41,363 nucleotides of DNA from a virus, in IMG/VR virus record IMGVR_UViG_3300008448_000208, positions 1 to 41,363 of that record, one strand, 5' to 3'. The position numbers and the translations under genes were made by a program. Position 1 is the stretch's first letter. Every line of letters begins with the position of its first letter. Under the pieces are notes generated by a model. That model was not told the origin of the DNA. It saw only the letters and a program-made list of their open reading frames with translations, and did no database searches. Of this stretch, positions 24,742 to 32,601 are shown in pieces.

Positions 24742-25086
24742 ATGCGTAAAGCAAAACAAAAATTTAGAAATGCAGACGAAGCAAAAAAATTTCGTGAATT
24801 GAATGAAGAGTGGGAAAAGAATCAGAAAAAGTGGAAGTCCATGCGTAAAGTTTTACCTATAGACTTTAAGGTAGAAAAAACTGTACTGGCTCCCTCTGTT
24901 CCCCCAGGGAGAGAAACTACCAAGTATCCTAGTGTAGATATGTGGGCTAAGGGTGCAGTAACTATTAAGCAGACACAAAAATATACCGGAGATAGACTAT
25001 TAGGTGTTACGATTCTACACAAGAGCTGCCTGCAACCGGTGTTCAGTCAGCAAGAAGCAATCGATGCTGCTACTATGCGACGATAA
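24742..25086 (+). CDS. Conserved phage protein with VPPGR motif
   Basis: The product has 114 residues. The N-terminal 40 are basic and helical; the C-terminal part has SVPPGRETTKYPS, KQTQKYTGDRLLGVTILHKS and a final EEAIDAATMRR-like segment. I recall this pattern from T4-like cyanophage and related phage proteins without known function. ATG 24742 is chosen for its position after the promoter. Confidence 0.72.
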   Translation: MRKAKQKFRNADEAKKFRELNEEWEKNQKKWKSMRKVLPIDFKVEKTVLAPSVPPGRETTKYPSVDMWAKGAVTIKQTQKYTGDRLLGVTILHKSCLQPVFSQQEAIDAATMRR

Positions 25087-25111
25087 TCTTAAAGGAAAAT
25101 AAAAAAATATA

Positions 25112-25327
25112 ATGGCTAAAGAGGATGTTATCAAGTTAGAAGGGCAAATAGTAGACGTTTTGCCCAACGCAATGTTTAGAATTAAATTAGAAACAGAAAA
25201 TTTAGTTCTAGGTCATATCTCAGGTAAAATGCGTCAAAATGATATTAAAATTTTATTAGGTGATACTGTAGAAATAGAAATGAGCCCCTATGATCTTACA
25301 AAGGGAAGAATAGTGCGTAGGCGATAA
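25112..25327 (+). CDS. infA: Translation initiation factor IF-1 homologue
   Basis: The 71-residue S1/OB-fold protein matches IF-1 over its whole length: [38 protein letters not shown] and [14 protein letters not shown]. In bacteria IF-1 occupies the ribosomal A site and works with IF-2 and IF-3 to select the start codon. It is rare in phages. An AAAGGAAAAT ribosome-binding site precedes it. A function in shifting host initiation is suggested by the co-encoded bS21. Confidence 0.95.
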   Translation: MAKEDVIKLEGQIVDVLPNAMFRIKLETENLVLGHISGKMRQNDIKILLGDTVEIEMSPYDLTKGRIVRRR

Positions 25328-25352
25328 GTTTTAAGGAATTCGAATATGTTCT

Positions 25353-25360
25353 GATAAATA
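25353..25360 (+). promoter_or_regulatory. Late-type octamer GATAAATA
   Basis: It matches TATAAATA at seven of eight and lies 5 nt before ATG 25365. The gene has no Shine-Dalgarno sequence, so a leaderless late transcript is predicted. Confidence 0.5.
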
Positions 25361-25364
25361 ATAC

Positions 25365-25907
25365 ATGTTCGAATTTTTATCAGAGTCAAAAACTAAAAAA
25401 TTAGTTACATCAGAATTACTATATTCATACACAGATTTACAGCCTGTAATTAGTAAATCATCACTAGAGTATCATTATAATACTCTGGCAAAAAATTACG
25501 CCAAAAAATATAATAATAAAGAAGGCGATAGAGAATTTAATTATGCAGGATATTTTCTGCACGAAATATACTTCTCTCAATTTCGCACTCCACAAGAATC
25601 AGGTACACCAAATGGACCTTTGCTTAATTTGATTAAGCGTAAATATGGTTGGTGGAGAGATTTTAAAGAACAATTTAAAGACCAAGCCCTACAAATACAG
25701 GGCAGTGGCTGGATTTATCTTTCGTTTAATGGCGAAATTAAAACAATTGTAAATCATGAGGTACGTGACGATATACTATTATTAGTAGATTGGTGGGAGC
25801 ACGCCTTTCAATTCGACTACGGGAGTGATAAAAAATCATACCTTGAAAATACATGGAAAATTATTAATTGGAGCCATATAAACACTCGATGGGGTCGATC
25901 ACTATAA
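25365..25907 (+). CDS. Fe/Mn superoxide dismutase homologue
   Basis: The 180-residue protein has all four metal ligands of Fe/Mn SOD: H37 (LEYHYNTLAKNY), H66 (FLHEIYF), D142 and H146 (VDWWEHAFQFDY). The C-terminal WKIINWSHIN helix is also typical. It converts superoxide to hydrogen peroxide and oxygen. The N-terminus is shortened and several positions diverge from bacterial enzymes (for example LHEIYF for the usual NHTFYW), so activity or metal use may be altered. Other proteins in this cluster handle Fe-S clusters. Confidence 0.87.
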   Translation: MFEFLSESKTKKLVTSELLYSYTDLQPVISKSSLEYHYNTLAKNYAKKYNNKEGDREFNYAGYFLHEIYFSQFRTPQESGTPNGPLLNLIKRKYGWWRDFKEQFKDQALQIQGSGWIYLSFNGEIKTIVNHEVRDDILLLVDWWEHAFQFDYGSDKKSYLENTWKIINWSHINTRWGRSL

Positions 25908-25910
25908 ATA
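25903..25910 (+). promoter_or_regulatory. Late promoter, perfect TATAAATA, overlapping SOD stop
   Basis: TATAAATA contains the TAA stop of the SOD gene (25905-25907). It could start an 83-nt leader for the SGNH-like gene. Confidence 0.5.
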
Positions 25911-25942
25911 AAGAGTAATAGGTAGAGATTATTTACCTTTTA

Positions 25943-25950
25943 TATAAATA
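25943..25950 (+). promoter_or_regulatory. Second late promoter, perfect TATAAATA
   Basis: It lies 43 nt before ATG 25993, predicting a 37-nt leader with AGGTTT. Two exact late octamers 40 bp apart suggest strong late expression of the SGNH-like gene. Confidence 0.5.
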
Positions 25951-25992
25951 TAATAAAAATTTAACCCACATGCTTATAACAGGTTTACAATA

Positions 25993-26772
25993 ATGCTAGC
26001 ACTAAACAACGATTTTCTAGGTTACCACCCTTCAAACCGCAATATGTTATTCACGTGTAGCGATACTAGACAACTCTATCAACAAAATCTAAAAACACAG
26101 CCTGAGGATTGGATTTATAGAACTAAACATATATCTTATAATTATAATGATAACGGACATCGTTGTAAAAATATTTCAGATATTAATTTAGATAACTATA
26201 TTCTATTTACAGGATGTAGTCATACTGAGGGGGTAGGACTTTGTTTAGAAGATACATTTCCGTACTTACTAAGTCAAAAAATGAACTATGATTATTACAA
26301 CATGGGTTTGGGTGGTATAGGATTAGATATATTAGTCTATAATCTAATTATTTGGTTTGAAAAAGTTAAAAAACCACCGAAGATACTCATTATACAGTGG
26401 CCACATAATGTACGAGTAACAGTCCAAGACTTTTCAAATCTAAGTGTAATAGATCCTGTACCTTATTTTAATTACGGGGTATGGTCAGCAGACACTAATA
26501 GAGAAATGGGAAGATTTTTAGTACTAGGAGAGAAACTAAATTTCTTCAATACGGTTAGTATACTATCTAAAACACTCATCAAGAATATAACTCCATGTCC
26601 TATAATTGAACTAGGTAGTTGGCGTGATCCAAATGCCAAAGTTGACCTTTATTTAAAATACTTAGACCATGCTAGAGATGTAAGAGATAATAAGATTAGT
26701 CATATGGGTATTACTTCAAATATGGTAAATACTGATTTGATTTTTGATAAATTAAAAATGTTGGGATTATAA
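25993..26772 (+). CDS. SGNH-hydrolase-like protein
   Basis: The 259-residue protein shows blocks of SGNH/GDSL hydrolases: GCSHTEG (74-80, nucleophile S76), NMGLGG (103-108, block II), a central IQWPHN near 134-139 and DNKISHMG (232-239) supplying a histidine. Family members deacylate or deacetylate lipids and glycans; phages use them on surface polysaccharides. No signal peptide. The substrate cannot be inferred. Confidence 0.72.
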   Translation: MLALNNDFLGYHPSNRNMLFTCSDTRQLYQQNLKTQPEDWIYRTKHISYNYNDNGHRCKNISDINLDNYILFTGCSHTEGVGLCLEDTFPYLLSQKMNYDYYNMGLGGIGLDILVYNLIIWFEKVKKPPKILIIQWPHNVRVTVQDFSNLSVIDPVPYFNYGVWSADTNREMGRFLVLGEKLNFFNTVSILSKTLIKNITPCPIIELGSWRDPNAKVDLYLKYLDHARDVRDNKISHMGITSNMVNTDLIFDKLKMLGL

Positions 26773-26775
26773 ATT
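26768..26775 (+). promoter_or_regulatory. Late-type octamer TATAAATT overlapping upstream stop
   Basis: It matches the late consensus at seven of eight, contains the SGNH gene's TAA and ends 6 nt before the erpA-like ATG. No Shine-Dalgarno sequence is present, predicting a leaderless message. Confidence 0.45.
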
Positions 26776-26780
26776 ACAAT

Positions 26781-27107
26781 ATGAACTTAAAAATTACTGA
26801 GACAGCCGCAAATAGAATAGCGGAGATAATATCGGAAGAGCAAGATCCTAAATGTAGATTAAGAATGTTTGTACAAGGTGGCGGCTGCTCTGGTTTTAGT
26901 TACGGTTTTACTATAGATAATGAACAGGCAGAGGATGACTTTGAAATACCGGCAGGCTCTACAAGTGTCCTGGTTGACGCTATGAGCATTCAGTATTTAG
27001 AGGGAGCGGTTGTTGATTATAAGGATGATTTAGATGGGGCAAGATTCTCTATCTCTAATCCAAATGCGTCAACTACATGTGGATGTGGAAGTTCTTTTAG
27101 TGTGTGA
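26781..27107 (+). CDS. erpA: ErpA/IscA-type Fe-S cluster carrier
   Basis: The 108-residue A-type carrier has the three cluster cysteines C36 (GGGCSGF), C100 and C102 (TTCGCGSS). It matches ErpA throughout ([37 protein letters not shown]). It passes Fe-S clusters to apo-proteins; the phage ferredoxin is one plausible client. A-type carriers occur in some cyanophages and other T4-like phages. Predicted leaderless. Confidence 0.93.
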   Translation: MNLKITETAANRIAEIISEEQDPKCRLRMFVQGGGCSGFSYGFTIDNEQAEDDFEIPAGSTSVLVDAMSIQYLEGAVVDYKDDLDGARFSISNPNASTTCGCGSSFSV

Positions 27108-27113
27108 TAAATA
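27106..27113 (+). promoter_or_regulatory. Late-type octamer GATAAATA for fibre gene
   Basis: It overlaps the erpA stop (TGA 27105-27107). The predicted start at about 27119 leaves a short leader with AAGGA before ATG 27132. Confidence 0.5.
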
Positions 27114-27131
27114 CACTATAAGGATTAAACG

Positions 27132-28718
27132 ATGGCTATATCGGGCTTACAAATTATAAACATTGGACTACCTAACGAATCTACCGGTAGCGATTCTCTA
27201 TACACTGCATTTAATAAAACTAAGAATAATTTTAACACTTTATTTGCTAGTGCAAGTCCATATAATACTTTTACAGGCAATACCGGAATAACAGTAAATG
27301 CAAATTCATCTTCAGGTGTATTAGATATAACTAACTCAGGTGTCACCTATATACAGGCAGGAACAGGTATTACTTTATCAGGTAATACCGGTAATATAAC
27401 TATATCTTCGACTGGTGGCGGAAACGGAGGTGGTGGCACAGTAACAAGTATAGGGGTAACGGCAGCATCACCCACTAGATTAACTGTTTCGGGATCCCCT
27501 ATTGTAAGTAGCGGGAACATTACTATTGATTTAGCAACTACTGGAGTAACGTCAGGTGTATATACTTATCCTACGGTGACTGTTGACAGTTATGGTAGGA
27601 TCGTTAATATATCTAATGCTAACAATGCCGGAACAGTTACCAGCGTAGTGGCTAGTCCTGGATTTGGAATACAGATTTCTGCTGCAGGAAACACTAACGT
27701 AGATCCTTCATTTACTATAACTAATACAGGTGTTACTAGATTAAGTGCAGGAACAGGAATATCTCTTAGTAGCAGTAATGGAAATGTTACTATATCTACA
27801 TCTTCGGGCTCGGGCGCAGGAGGAACTGTAACAAGCATAAATGTAAACAGTACCTCACTCTCAGTGAGTGGTAGTCCTATAACTACTTCAGGTACTATTA
27901 CAGTTGATTTACCTAATAATATCAGTATTGCTCCTACACCAGTTGCCTATAATGGAAATGGTATAATTTCAACTGGTAGACTATTAGGAAAATATGCCAA
28001 CCGTTCAGGCGGAGCAAATTTTTATTATTTTGATTATAATTCATCAAACACTATAAATTCAGCAGATGCCTTAATAGCACTAAGATTGGGATCATTATTA
28101 GATTCGACTGCGGCTAATGCCAACGTATATCTTGCATTAGGTACTAGTTATGGAAATAAAGCTGCAGGATTAGGGTTTGTCTCAGGTACTAGTCTTGATG
28201 TAACCGCTGCTTCTGCCGGAACAACACCTAATTATACCGGAAATATAAATGCAGTATTAGTTGGGTATCCTACTGTAGGTCCAAGAATTTTAGTTCAAGA
28301 CTATGCATTAGCAGATGATTCTCCTAATGTCATTAGTCATATTGCGACAACTCATAGATTTTATGGTAACATATTAGCAAATAGTACCGGTGGTATAGGG
28401 TATACCACTGGGTCAGGTGGCACAATTACTCAAGGAACGTCGAGAACGACTGGAGTAACATTAGATAAACCAACTGGGGCAATAACTCTTGTTTCAGCAG
28501 CCGGATCAGCCAGTTATCAAACTTTTACGGTCACTAATAGTACAGTAGCGGCAACTGACGTTATTATCGTTAATCAAAAATCCGGAACTGATAAATATTT
28601 AATATCTGTTACTGCGGTATCTGCTGGCAGTTTTGCTATAACATTTGCGACAACCGGTGGCACCACTACTGAGCAACCAGTATTTAACTTTGCAGTAATC
28701 AAGGGAATTGCAGCATAA
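27132..28718 (+). CDS. Tail-fibre-like beta-repeat protein
   Basis: The 528-residue protein is rich in Gly, Ser, Thr and Asn with alternating hydrophobic residues. Two long internal repeats (about 66-112 and 197-240) share ITNSGVTxxxAGTGIxLS, GNxTIS and GGTVTSIxV elements. A central non-repeat region (about 285-420) and a C-terminal beta domain follow. The N-terminus (MAISGLQIINIGLP) may attach it to the particle. This is typical of trimeric fibre or baseplate-associated proteins. Confidence 0.75.
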   Translation: MAISGLQIINIGLPNESTGSDSLYTAFNKTKNNFNTLFASASPYNTFTGNTGITVNANSSSGVLDITNSGVTYIQAGTGITLSGNTGNITISSTGGGNGGGGTVTSIGVTAASPTRLTVSGSPIVSSGNITIDLATTGVTSGVYTYPTVTVDSYGRIVNISNANNAGTVTSVVASPGFGIQISAAGNTNVDPSFTITNTGVTRLSAGTGISLSSSNGNVTISTSSGSGAGGTVTSINVNSTSLSVSGSPITTSGTITVDLPNNISIAPTPVAYNGNGIISTGRLLGKYANRSGGANFYYFDYNSSNTINSADALIALRLGSLLDSTAANANVYLALGTSYGNKAAGLGFVSGTSLDVTAASAGTTPNYTGNINAVLVGYPTVGPRILVQDYALADDSPNVISHIATTHRFYGNILANSTGGIGYTTGSGGTITQGTSRTTGVTLDKPTGAITLVSAAGSASYQTFTVTNSTVAATDVIIVNQKSGTDKYLISVTAVSAGSFAITFATTGGTTTEQPVFNFAVIKGIAA

Positions 28719-28731
28719 TTAGGAATATTAT

Positions 28732-29259
28732 ATGGCAGGCACAATAAAAATAACATCATTAACGGACATAGGATCTACGATACCAAATTCTACTTTACTG
28801 CCAGTAGTAGACATGGTAGGTACTCCTACTACGATGAAGGCTACGTTAGCGAATATTGCTAACGCTATCTTACCGGAAGCAGGTTATATATATTCATCTG
28901 TTGGTATTTCAGAATTAGCAAACATATCAAACGTAGCAGGTACAGTAACAACAAATGCACAGCCCAATATAACTAGTTTAGGTACCTTAACTAGTTTTAC
29001 CGCAAACGGGAATGTTACTTTGGGAACCGTGGGCAATGTGCATATAACTGGCGGCACTAATGGGTATCTGTTAAGTACGAACGGTAGCGGAAACCTCAGC
29101 TGGGTAGCCCCTGCTAATTCTGCTGTCTGGGTGTCAACTCCAGTAAGTAATACATCTTCGGGCACTTCAGGTCAAATTGCATATGACGCCGGCGGCAATC
29201 TTTATGTCTGTGTTGCTGCGAATAGTTGGTCGAAGATCACAGGAACTACAAGTTGGTAA
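28732..29259 (+). CDS. Second fibre-like protein
   Basis: The 175-residue protein begins MAGTIKITSLTDIG, a start common in short phage fibre proteins. It contains VGNVHITGGTNGYLLSTNGSG, characteristic of fibre shafts, and a C-terminal YDAGGNLYVCVAANSW motif seen at fibre ends. It lies 13 bases after the first fibre gene. Confidence 0.78.
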   Translation: MAGTIKITSLTDIGSTIPNSTLLPVVDMVGTPTTMKATLANIANAILPEAGYIYSSVGISELANISNVAGTVTTNAQPNITSLGTLTSFTANGNVTLGTVGNVHITGGTNGYLLSTNGSGNLSWVAPANSAVWVSTPVSNTSSGTSGQIAYDAGGNLYVCVAANSWSKITGTTSW

Positions 29260-29262
29260 ATT

Positions 29263-30108
29263 ATGAGACATAATCCAAAAACTGTAATCAATATAGATCA
29301 AGATCCTGGCTTACATAGAAAGCCTATTAAGCAACAGGTATTCCATGCAGAAGATGAACTTAAAATACCAACTTTTCATTGGGTAAAAGATAAACCTGAT
29401 GGTAGAGATTATTTATATTCAGTTTCTGCTAGACAACAACAAGATATAATTGATCTACGGTCTTACTGTACACCCATTGAAAGTCAAGGTAGTTTAGGAA
29501 GTTGTACCGGGCAAGCAATAGCAGGTGCAATTGAGTTACTTAATAACAGAAATAAAAAACCTACTGATGTTAGTAGGCTTTTCATATACTATTACGAACG
29601 AGTAATGTTGGGCACTATAAATTATGATTCTGGGGCTTACATCAGGGACGGGATCAAAGTAACAAATAAACAAGGTGCACCGTTAGAAAGACTTTGGCCT
29701 TATAATATAAAACAGTTTAAAAACAAACCAACTACTGCTGCAATACAGGACGGGATAACAAGAAAAGTACTTAGATACGAAAGAATTTTAAATCACCATG
29801 GATGCTTAGATGCATTAAGCAATGGGTTCCCTGTTGTAATAGGATTTTTAGTTTATCAAAGTTTTATGGCACCTAATGTAACTAGAACCGGATTAATGTC
29901 TTACCCAAATAAAAGAAGAGAACGACTTTTAGGAGGTCATGCAGTTCTTTTAGTGGGATATGACAAAACCAAACAGCATTATATTGTAAGGAACAGTTGG
30001 GGTACTAATTGGGGTGATAAGGGCTATTTCTACATGCCCTTTAGTGTTATACAAGATACTCAAATGAGCAGCGATTTTTGGATCGTTAAAGAAGTACAAA
30101 ATCCATAA
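29263..30108 (+). CDS. Papain-like cysteine peptidase (C1 family)
   Basis: The 281-residue peptidase has its catalytic Cys81 in SQGSLGSCTGQAIAG, His226 in GGHAVLLVGYD and Asn244 in VRNSWGTNWGDKGYFYMP, all in papain order. The oxyanion glutamine is probably Q75. There is no signal peptide; the ~60-residue N-terminal extension may tether it to the virion or act as a propeptide. It begins four bases after the fibre gene, so it may mature virion proteins or act on host surface proteins (inference). Confidence 0.88.
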   Translation: MRHNPKTVINIDQDPGLHRKPIKQQVFHAEDELKIPTFHWVKDKPDGRDYLYSVSARQQQDIIDLRSYCTPIESQGSLGSCTGQAIAGAIELLNNRNKKPTDVSRLFIYYYERVMLGTINYDSGAYIRDGIKVTNKQGAPLERLWPYNIKQFKNKPTTAAIQDGITRKVLRYERILNHHGCLDALSNGFPVVIGFLVYQSFMAPNVTRTGLMSYPNKRRERLLGGHAVLLVGYDKTKQHYIVRNSWGTNWGDKGYFYMPFSVIQDTQMSSDFWIVKEVQNP

Positions 30109-30119
30109 ATTTCAATATA

Positions 30120-30320
30120 CTAAATTTTAGATAATTGGTACATAGTAAATTTTTCCTTGCACATCTCCGGAATATTCTCCCATGGAAACTCTGCATAAAA
30201 TGGACATTTATTTTTCCATTTACCAGTAGTAAGAAAAAATTTCAATTCTTGTTGATCTTCTTCCTTAGAAGGATCAAAAAGACGACGACTAATGATGGTG
30301 TTTAGTTTGAGATAGTTCAT
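30120..30320 (-). CDS. Small hypothetical protein
   Basis: The 66-residue product has a central GKWKNKCPFYAEFPWENIP segment rich in aromatics. It converges with the peptidase gene. Not recognised, but codon composition and its position at the end of the minus-strand block support a gene. Confidence 0.62.
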   Translation of the reverse strand: MNYLKLNTIISRRLFDPSKEEDQQELKFFLTTGKWKNKCPFYAEFPWENIPEMCKEKFTMYQLSKI

Positions 30321-30341
30321 AATTATGAAGTATACAGTTGA

Positions 30342-30371
30342 TTTTAGGTTAAGGGCACCCTTAACCTAAAA
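30342..30371. repeat. Perfect 14-bp inverted repeat between minus-strand genes
   Basis: TTTTAGGTTAAGGG and its exact complement are separated by two bases. There is no U-tract beyond the stem on either strand, so a classic terminator is doubtful. It could be an operator, an RNase III site or a transcript-end stabiliser. Confidence 0.85.
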
Positions 30372-30382
30372 GTATTTCACTA

Positions 30383-30787
30383 TCAAGAAACAACTTCGTT
30401 AACCTCAACAGTAGTAACAACCTCAACAGACTCACTGGATGTTTTTTTAACATCCTTCATTCTAGATTTAATCGATTCAATACTAGGCTTATCTTTAGAC
30501 TTAGTTACCTTAACTTTAACCGTTGCCTGTTTGGTATCTTTTTGTCGATCCTCAATAGCATCAGCAATGGTAGCCTGATCATTTACTGATTGAAAGTCAG
30601 GATGTGCTGCCATATACTTGAGTGCCTCTAGTTTAGACATCTCATTGGGCAATTCAATAAAGTCACACCGAGTAGCACCACCTTTATTAAACTGCTTGAT
30701 GCGCCGAACCATATCATCAGTAAATCGAATCTTAGTAGATTCGCCGTGAACAGTAATACCTACAACCTTGAAAGTTTGAGTAGTCAT
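30383..30787 (-). CDS. Hypothetical protein with basic/Ser-rich C-terminus
   Basis: The product has 134 residues. The N-terminal 80 include ESTKIRFTDDMVRRIKQFNKGG and a helix ending in the AAHPDF turn. The C-terminal part is Lys/Ser/Val-rich and low-complexity. Driven by a consensus promoter. Function unknown. Confidence 0.75.
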   Translation of the reverse strand: MTTQTFKVVGITVHGESTKIRFTDDMVRRIKQFNKGGATRCDFIELPNEMSKLEALKYMAAHPDFQSVNDQATIADAIEDRQKDTKQATVKVKVTKSKDKPSIESIKSRMKDVKKTSSESVEVVTTVEVNEVVS

Positions 30788-30842
30788 TTTAGTTTCCTTT
30801 AATTTGACTTAGTTAGAAAAAAGTTGTCATGCGACAGATATG

Positions 30843-30871
30843 ATTATATCAACGGGCATCATTTCTGTCAA
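30843..30871 (-). promoter_or_regulatory. Sigma70 promoter on minus strand
   Basis: TTGACA (30871-30866), a 17-bp spacer and TATAAT (30848-30843). It drives the 134-residue gene. Confidence 0.9.
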
Positions 30872-30887
30872 TGATAATATGCCCGAA

Positions 30888-31046
30888 TCAGTTTACCTGT
30901 ACTGCCGCTTCACTTAGTAAAAGCCTACCATACATAGACCTTGCAGCAGCAATTGCTTGGTGTGGATGTTCAGCATTGATATAAGCACGATACACACCTG
31001 ATCCGGGCTTATCATCATACCTTACCAATACAAAATAACTGTTCAT
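30888..31046 (-). CDS. Small hypothetical protein
   Basis: The product has 52 residues. The ATG at 31046 overlaps the upstream stop (ATGA) and follows AGGAG by 10 bases, so it is preferred over a longer frame. The sequence includes GSGVYRAYINAEHPHQAIAAAR, likely a small alpha/beta protein. Confidence 0.68.
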   Translation of the reverse strand: MNSYFVLVRYDDKPGSGVYRAYINAEHPHQAIAAARSMYGRLLLSEAAVQVN

Positions 31047-31168
31047 TTTGAAGTGACTCCTACAAAAATAAGTACCAAAACAAAAATAATAATCAATGTG
31101 TTCCCGAAGGTTTCCCAAAAACTAGGGGACCTGCTGTACAACCATTCTTGAATATTTTTATTAAACAT
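31043..31168 (-). CDS. 41-residue single-span membrane protein
   Basis: The frame from 31168 overlaps the upstream stop (TGATG) and ends with an ATGA overlap, so it is locked into the operon. The first 20 residues are polar (NKNIQEWLYSRSPSFWE); one membrane helix (about 22-38) follows. Function unknown. Confidence 0.65.
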   Translation of the reverse strand: MFNKNIQEWLYSRSPSFWETFGNTLIIIFVLVLIFVGVTSK

Positions 31169-31596
31169 CAAGCCTCCAAAACATAAGGTTTGTTCCACTT
31201 ACCAATATTAAGGTCAACATAGTAAGCAGTGTTAAAATAATCGGTCATTGCATCAGACTCATCATACCAGTCTGCCGACTTAAGGACCTTGAAAGCCTCG
31301 GTCATAAAAGCCTTAGCAACACCGGCGAAGTGCTCCTGAAACCAGTAGGGGTTAACATCCATAGTTTGGTTCTTGCGGAGATAGTCAATTTGACTTTGAT
31401 CCATCTTGCGGCCGATATTGCTATCGGTATCAGTCTTGATAAAGTTTTCGATGAAATCGATCTTGCCCGACTTGAGGGTCAAAACGATAGTAGAATGATT
31501 ACGCACAGAAAGTGAACCCTTGACACCATACTTTACAAGGACGGGCTTGAGGGTAGATGCGATCTTTGCTTTCTTCTCTTGCGACATATAGGCCAT
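31168..31596 (-). CDS. Conserved phage/plasmid protein, unknown function
   Basis: The product has 142 residues. ATG 31596 is chosen because GGAG lies eight bases upstream. Segments MSQEKKAKIA, LSVRNHSTIVLTLKSGKIDFI, DVNPYWFQEHF and a final DLNIGKWNKPY form a pattern I recall in a widespread mobile-element protein family without known role. Confidence 0.78.
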   Translation of the reverse strand: MAYMSQEKKAKIASTLKPVLVKYGVKGSLSVRNHSTIVLTLKSGKIDFIENFIKTDTDSNIGRKMDQSQIDYLRKNQTMDVNPYWFQEHFAGVAKAFMTEAFKVLKSADWYDESDAMTDYFNTAYYVDLNIGKWNKPYVLEA

Positions 31597-31630
31597 GTTC
31601 AGCTCCAATTAATCAGTTTCAATACTTTGT

Positions 31631-31659
31631 ATTATATACCCGAGACCATTTATTGTCAA
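31631..31659 (-). promoter_or_regulatory. Sigma70 promoter, TTGACAATAAAT class, minus strand
   Basis: TTGACA (31659-31654), a 17-bp spacer starting ATAAATGG and ending GGGTA, and TATAAT (31636-31631). The upstream gene's TGA (31658-31656) lies inside the -35. Confidence 0.92.
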
Positions 31660-31931
31660 GCCGCAACCAACATGTTAGCTGGGACACGCCAGTTGGTCAT
31701 ACCTGCACGGATGTGAATAAACTTGCGCTTAACATCAGTGACCTCACCGATCACAGTTTGACCTGTGCGGGTGCTAGTAAACTTGACCTTAGAACCTTTG
31801 ACAAAGGTATACTTGTTCTTGTTTGCGATTTGGCTACGGGCAAACTTGACCGCGGCGATGATCGAATCCAATTGGTCGTTAGTAAAAGTACCATGAATGA
31901 TGCTAGTGTTAACTTCTTGAATCGTAGCCAT
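31656..31931 (-). CDS. Conserved small phage protein, SH3/KOW-like C-terminus
   Basis: The 91-residue product has an N-terminal helical half (FTNDQLDSIIAAVKFAR). A KGSKVKFTSTRTGQTVIGEV barrel-like segment ending NWRVPANMLVAA follows, resembling nucleic-acid-binding SH3/KOW folds. It has its own promoter and a GGAGTAAT ribosome-binding site. Confidence 0.75.
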   Translation of the reverse strand: MATIQEVNTSIIHGTFTNDQLDSIIAAVKFARSQIANKNKYTFVKGSKVKFTSTRTGQTVIGEVTDVKRKFIHIRAGMTNWRVPANMLVAA

Positions 31932-31961
31932 TTATTACTCCGTTTCGTTTACTGTAAAGAC

Positions 31962-31990
31962 ATTATAGCAAATAACGGAATTAATGTCAA
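31962..31990 (-). promoter_or_regulatory. Sigma70 promoter on minus strand
   Basis: TTGACA (31990-31985), a 17-bp spacer and TATAAT (31967-31962), just upstream of the 91-residue gene. Confidence 0.92.
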
Positions 31991-32002
31991 CCTTGTCTAT
32001 TA

Positions 32003-32230
32003 CTAGACTGCAAACAACCCACCGTACTCGGCTATCTCTTTTTCAGACATAGGACTAACGGCCCATTGGACACTAAAACCGTCGACCTCTGCCTCTACTG
32101 CCATTGCTTGCAATGACAATAGAGCATCCATGGGTGATAGGTGTTGATATTCCATTAATGATATATTGGAGCAAACGATAAATTCACCATTGGTTTTTGT
32201 ACATATAAGTTGAATGAATTCATACTTCAT
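32003..32230 (-). CDS. Small hypothetical protein
   Basis: The product has 75 residues with a small-domain look (FIQLICTKTNGEFIV, MDALLSLQAMAVEAEVDGF). It begins eight bases after the upstream gene's stop in the same operon. Not recognised. Confidence 0.68.
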   Translation of the reverse strand: MKYEFIQLICTKTNGEFIVCSNISLMEYQHLSPMDALLSLQAMAVEAEVDGFSVQWAVSPMSEKEIAEYGGLFAV

Positions 32231-32238
32231 ATCGATTT

Positions 32239-32403
32239 TTATTCATCCCAATTTTGGATATTTCGGTGTTTCTGTTTTCTTTTATATTGATTTAGTATTT
32301 CTTTTTTGTTAGGTGTATACCCATCATCGTCAAAAAAATTTCGCTTCTTATCTCGGTTTGGTTTACGCTTATCTTGCCCGAACGGGCTTACTTCCCTCTT
32401 CAT
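32239..32403 (-). CDS. 54-residue basic protein
   Basis: The frame from ATG 32403 encodes a Lys/Arg/Asn-rich peptide (KREVSPFGQDKRKPNRDKK...) ending NIQNWDE. GAATGAAGAG around the start and the operon position support it. Its composition resembles the next gene upstream, which also has RxPK and RD segments. Possibly nucleic-acid binding. Confidence 0.58.
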   Translation of the reverse strand: MKREVSPFGQDKRKPNRDKKRNFFDDDGYTPNKKEILNQYKRKQKHRNIQNWDE

Positions 32404-32408
32404 TCTAC

Positions 32409-32570
32409 TTACTGCCAGTCGGCATCCCTGTTAACAAACTTAGGCTTACGTTTATAGCCGTCCTTACGACTTACTTTTTTAGGTTTGAAGGGTGAGTCTT
32501 CAGCGTAAAGCATATAATGATTTCGTTGCTTTACTTCTGAGATTTTAAAATTAATAACCTGTTTACGCAT
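32409..32570 (-). CDS. 53-residue basic protein
   Basis: The frame from ATG 32570 encodes MRKQVINFKISEVKQRNHY..., then LYAEDSPFKPKK and a final NRDADWQ. It is the first gene downstream of a consensus promoter. The LYAEDSPFKPK block looks like a conserved short phage protein. Function unknown. Confidence 0.62.
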   Translation of the reverse strand: MRKQVINFKISEVKQRNHYMLYAEDSPFKPKKVSRKDGYKRKPKFVNRDADWQ

Positions 32571-32601
32571 TTTTATAATCTATGTGAGGATTGACTATGT
32601 A

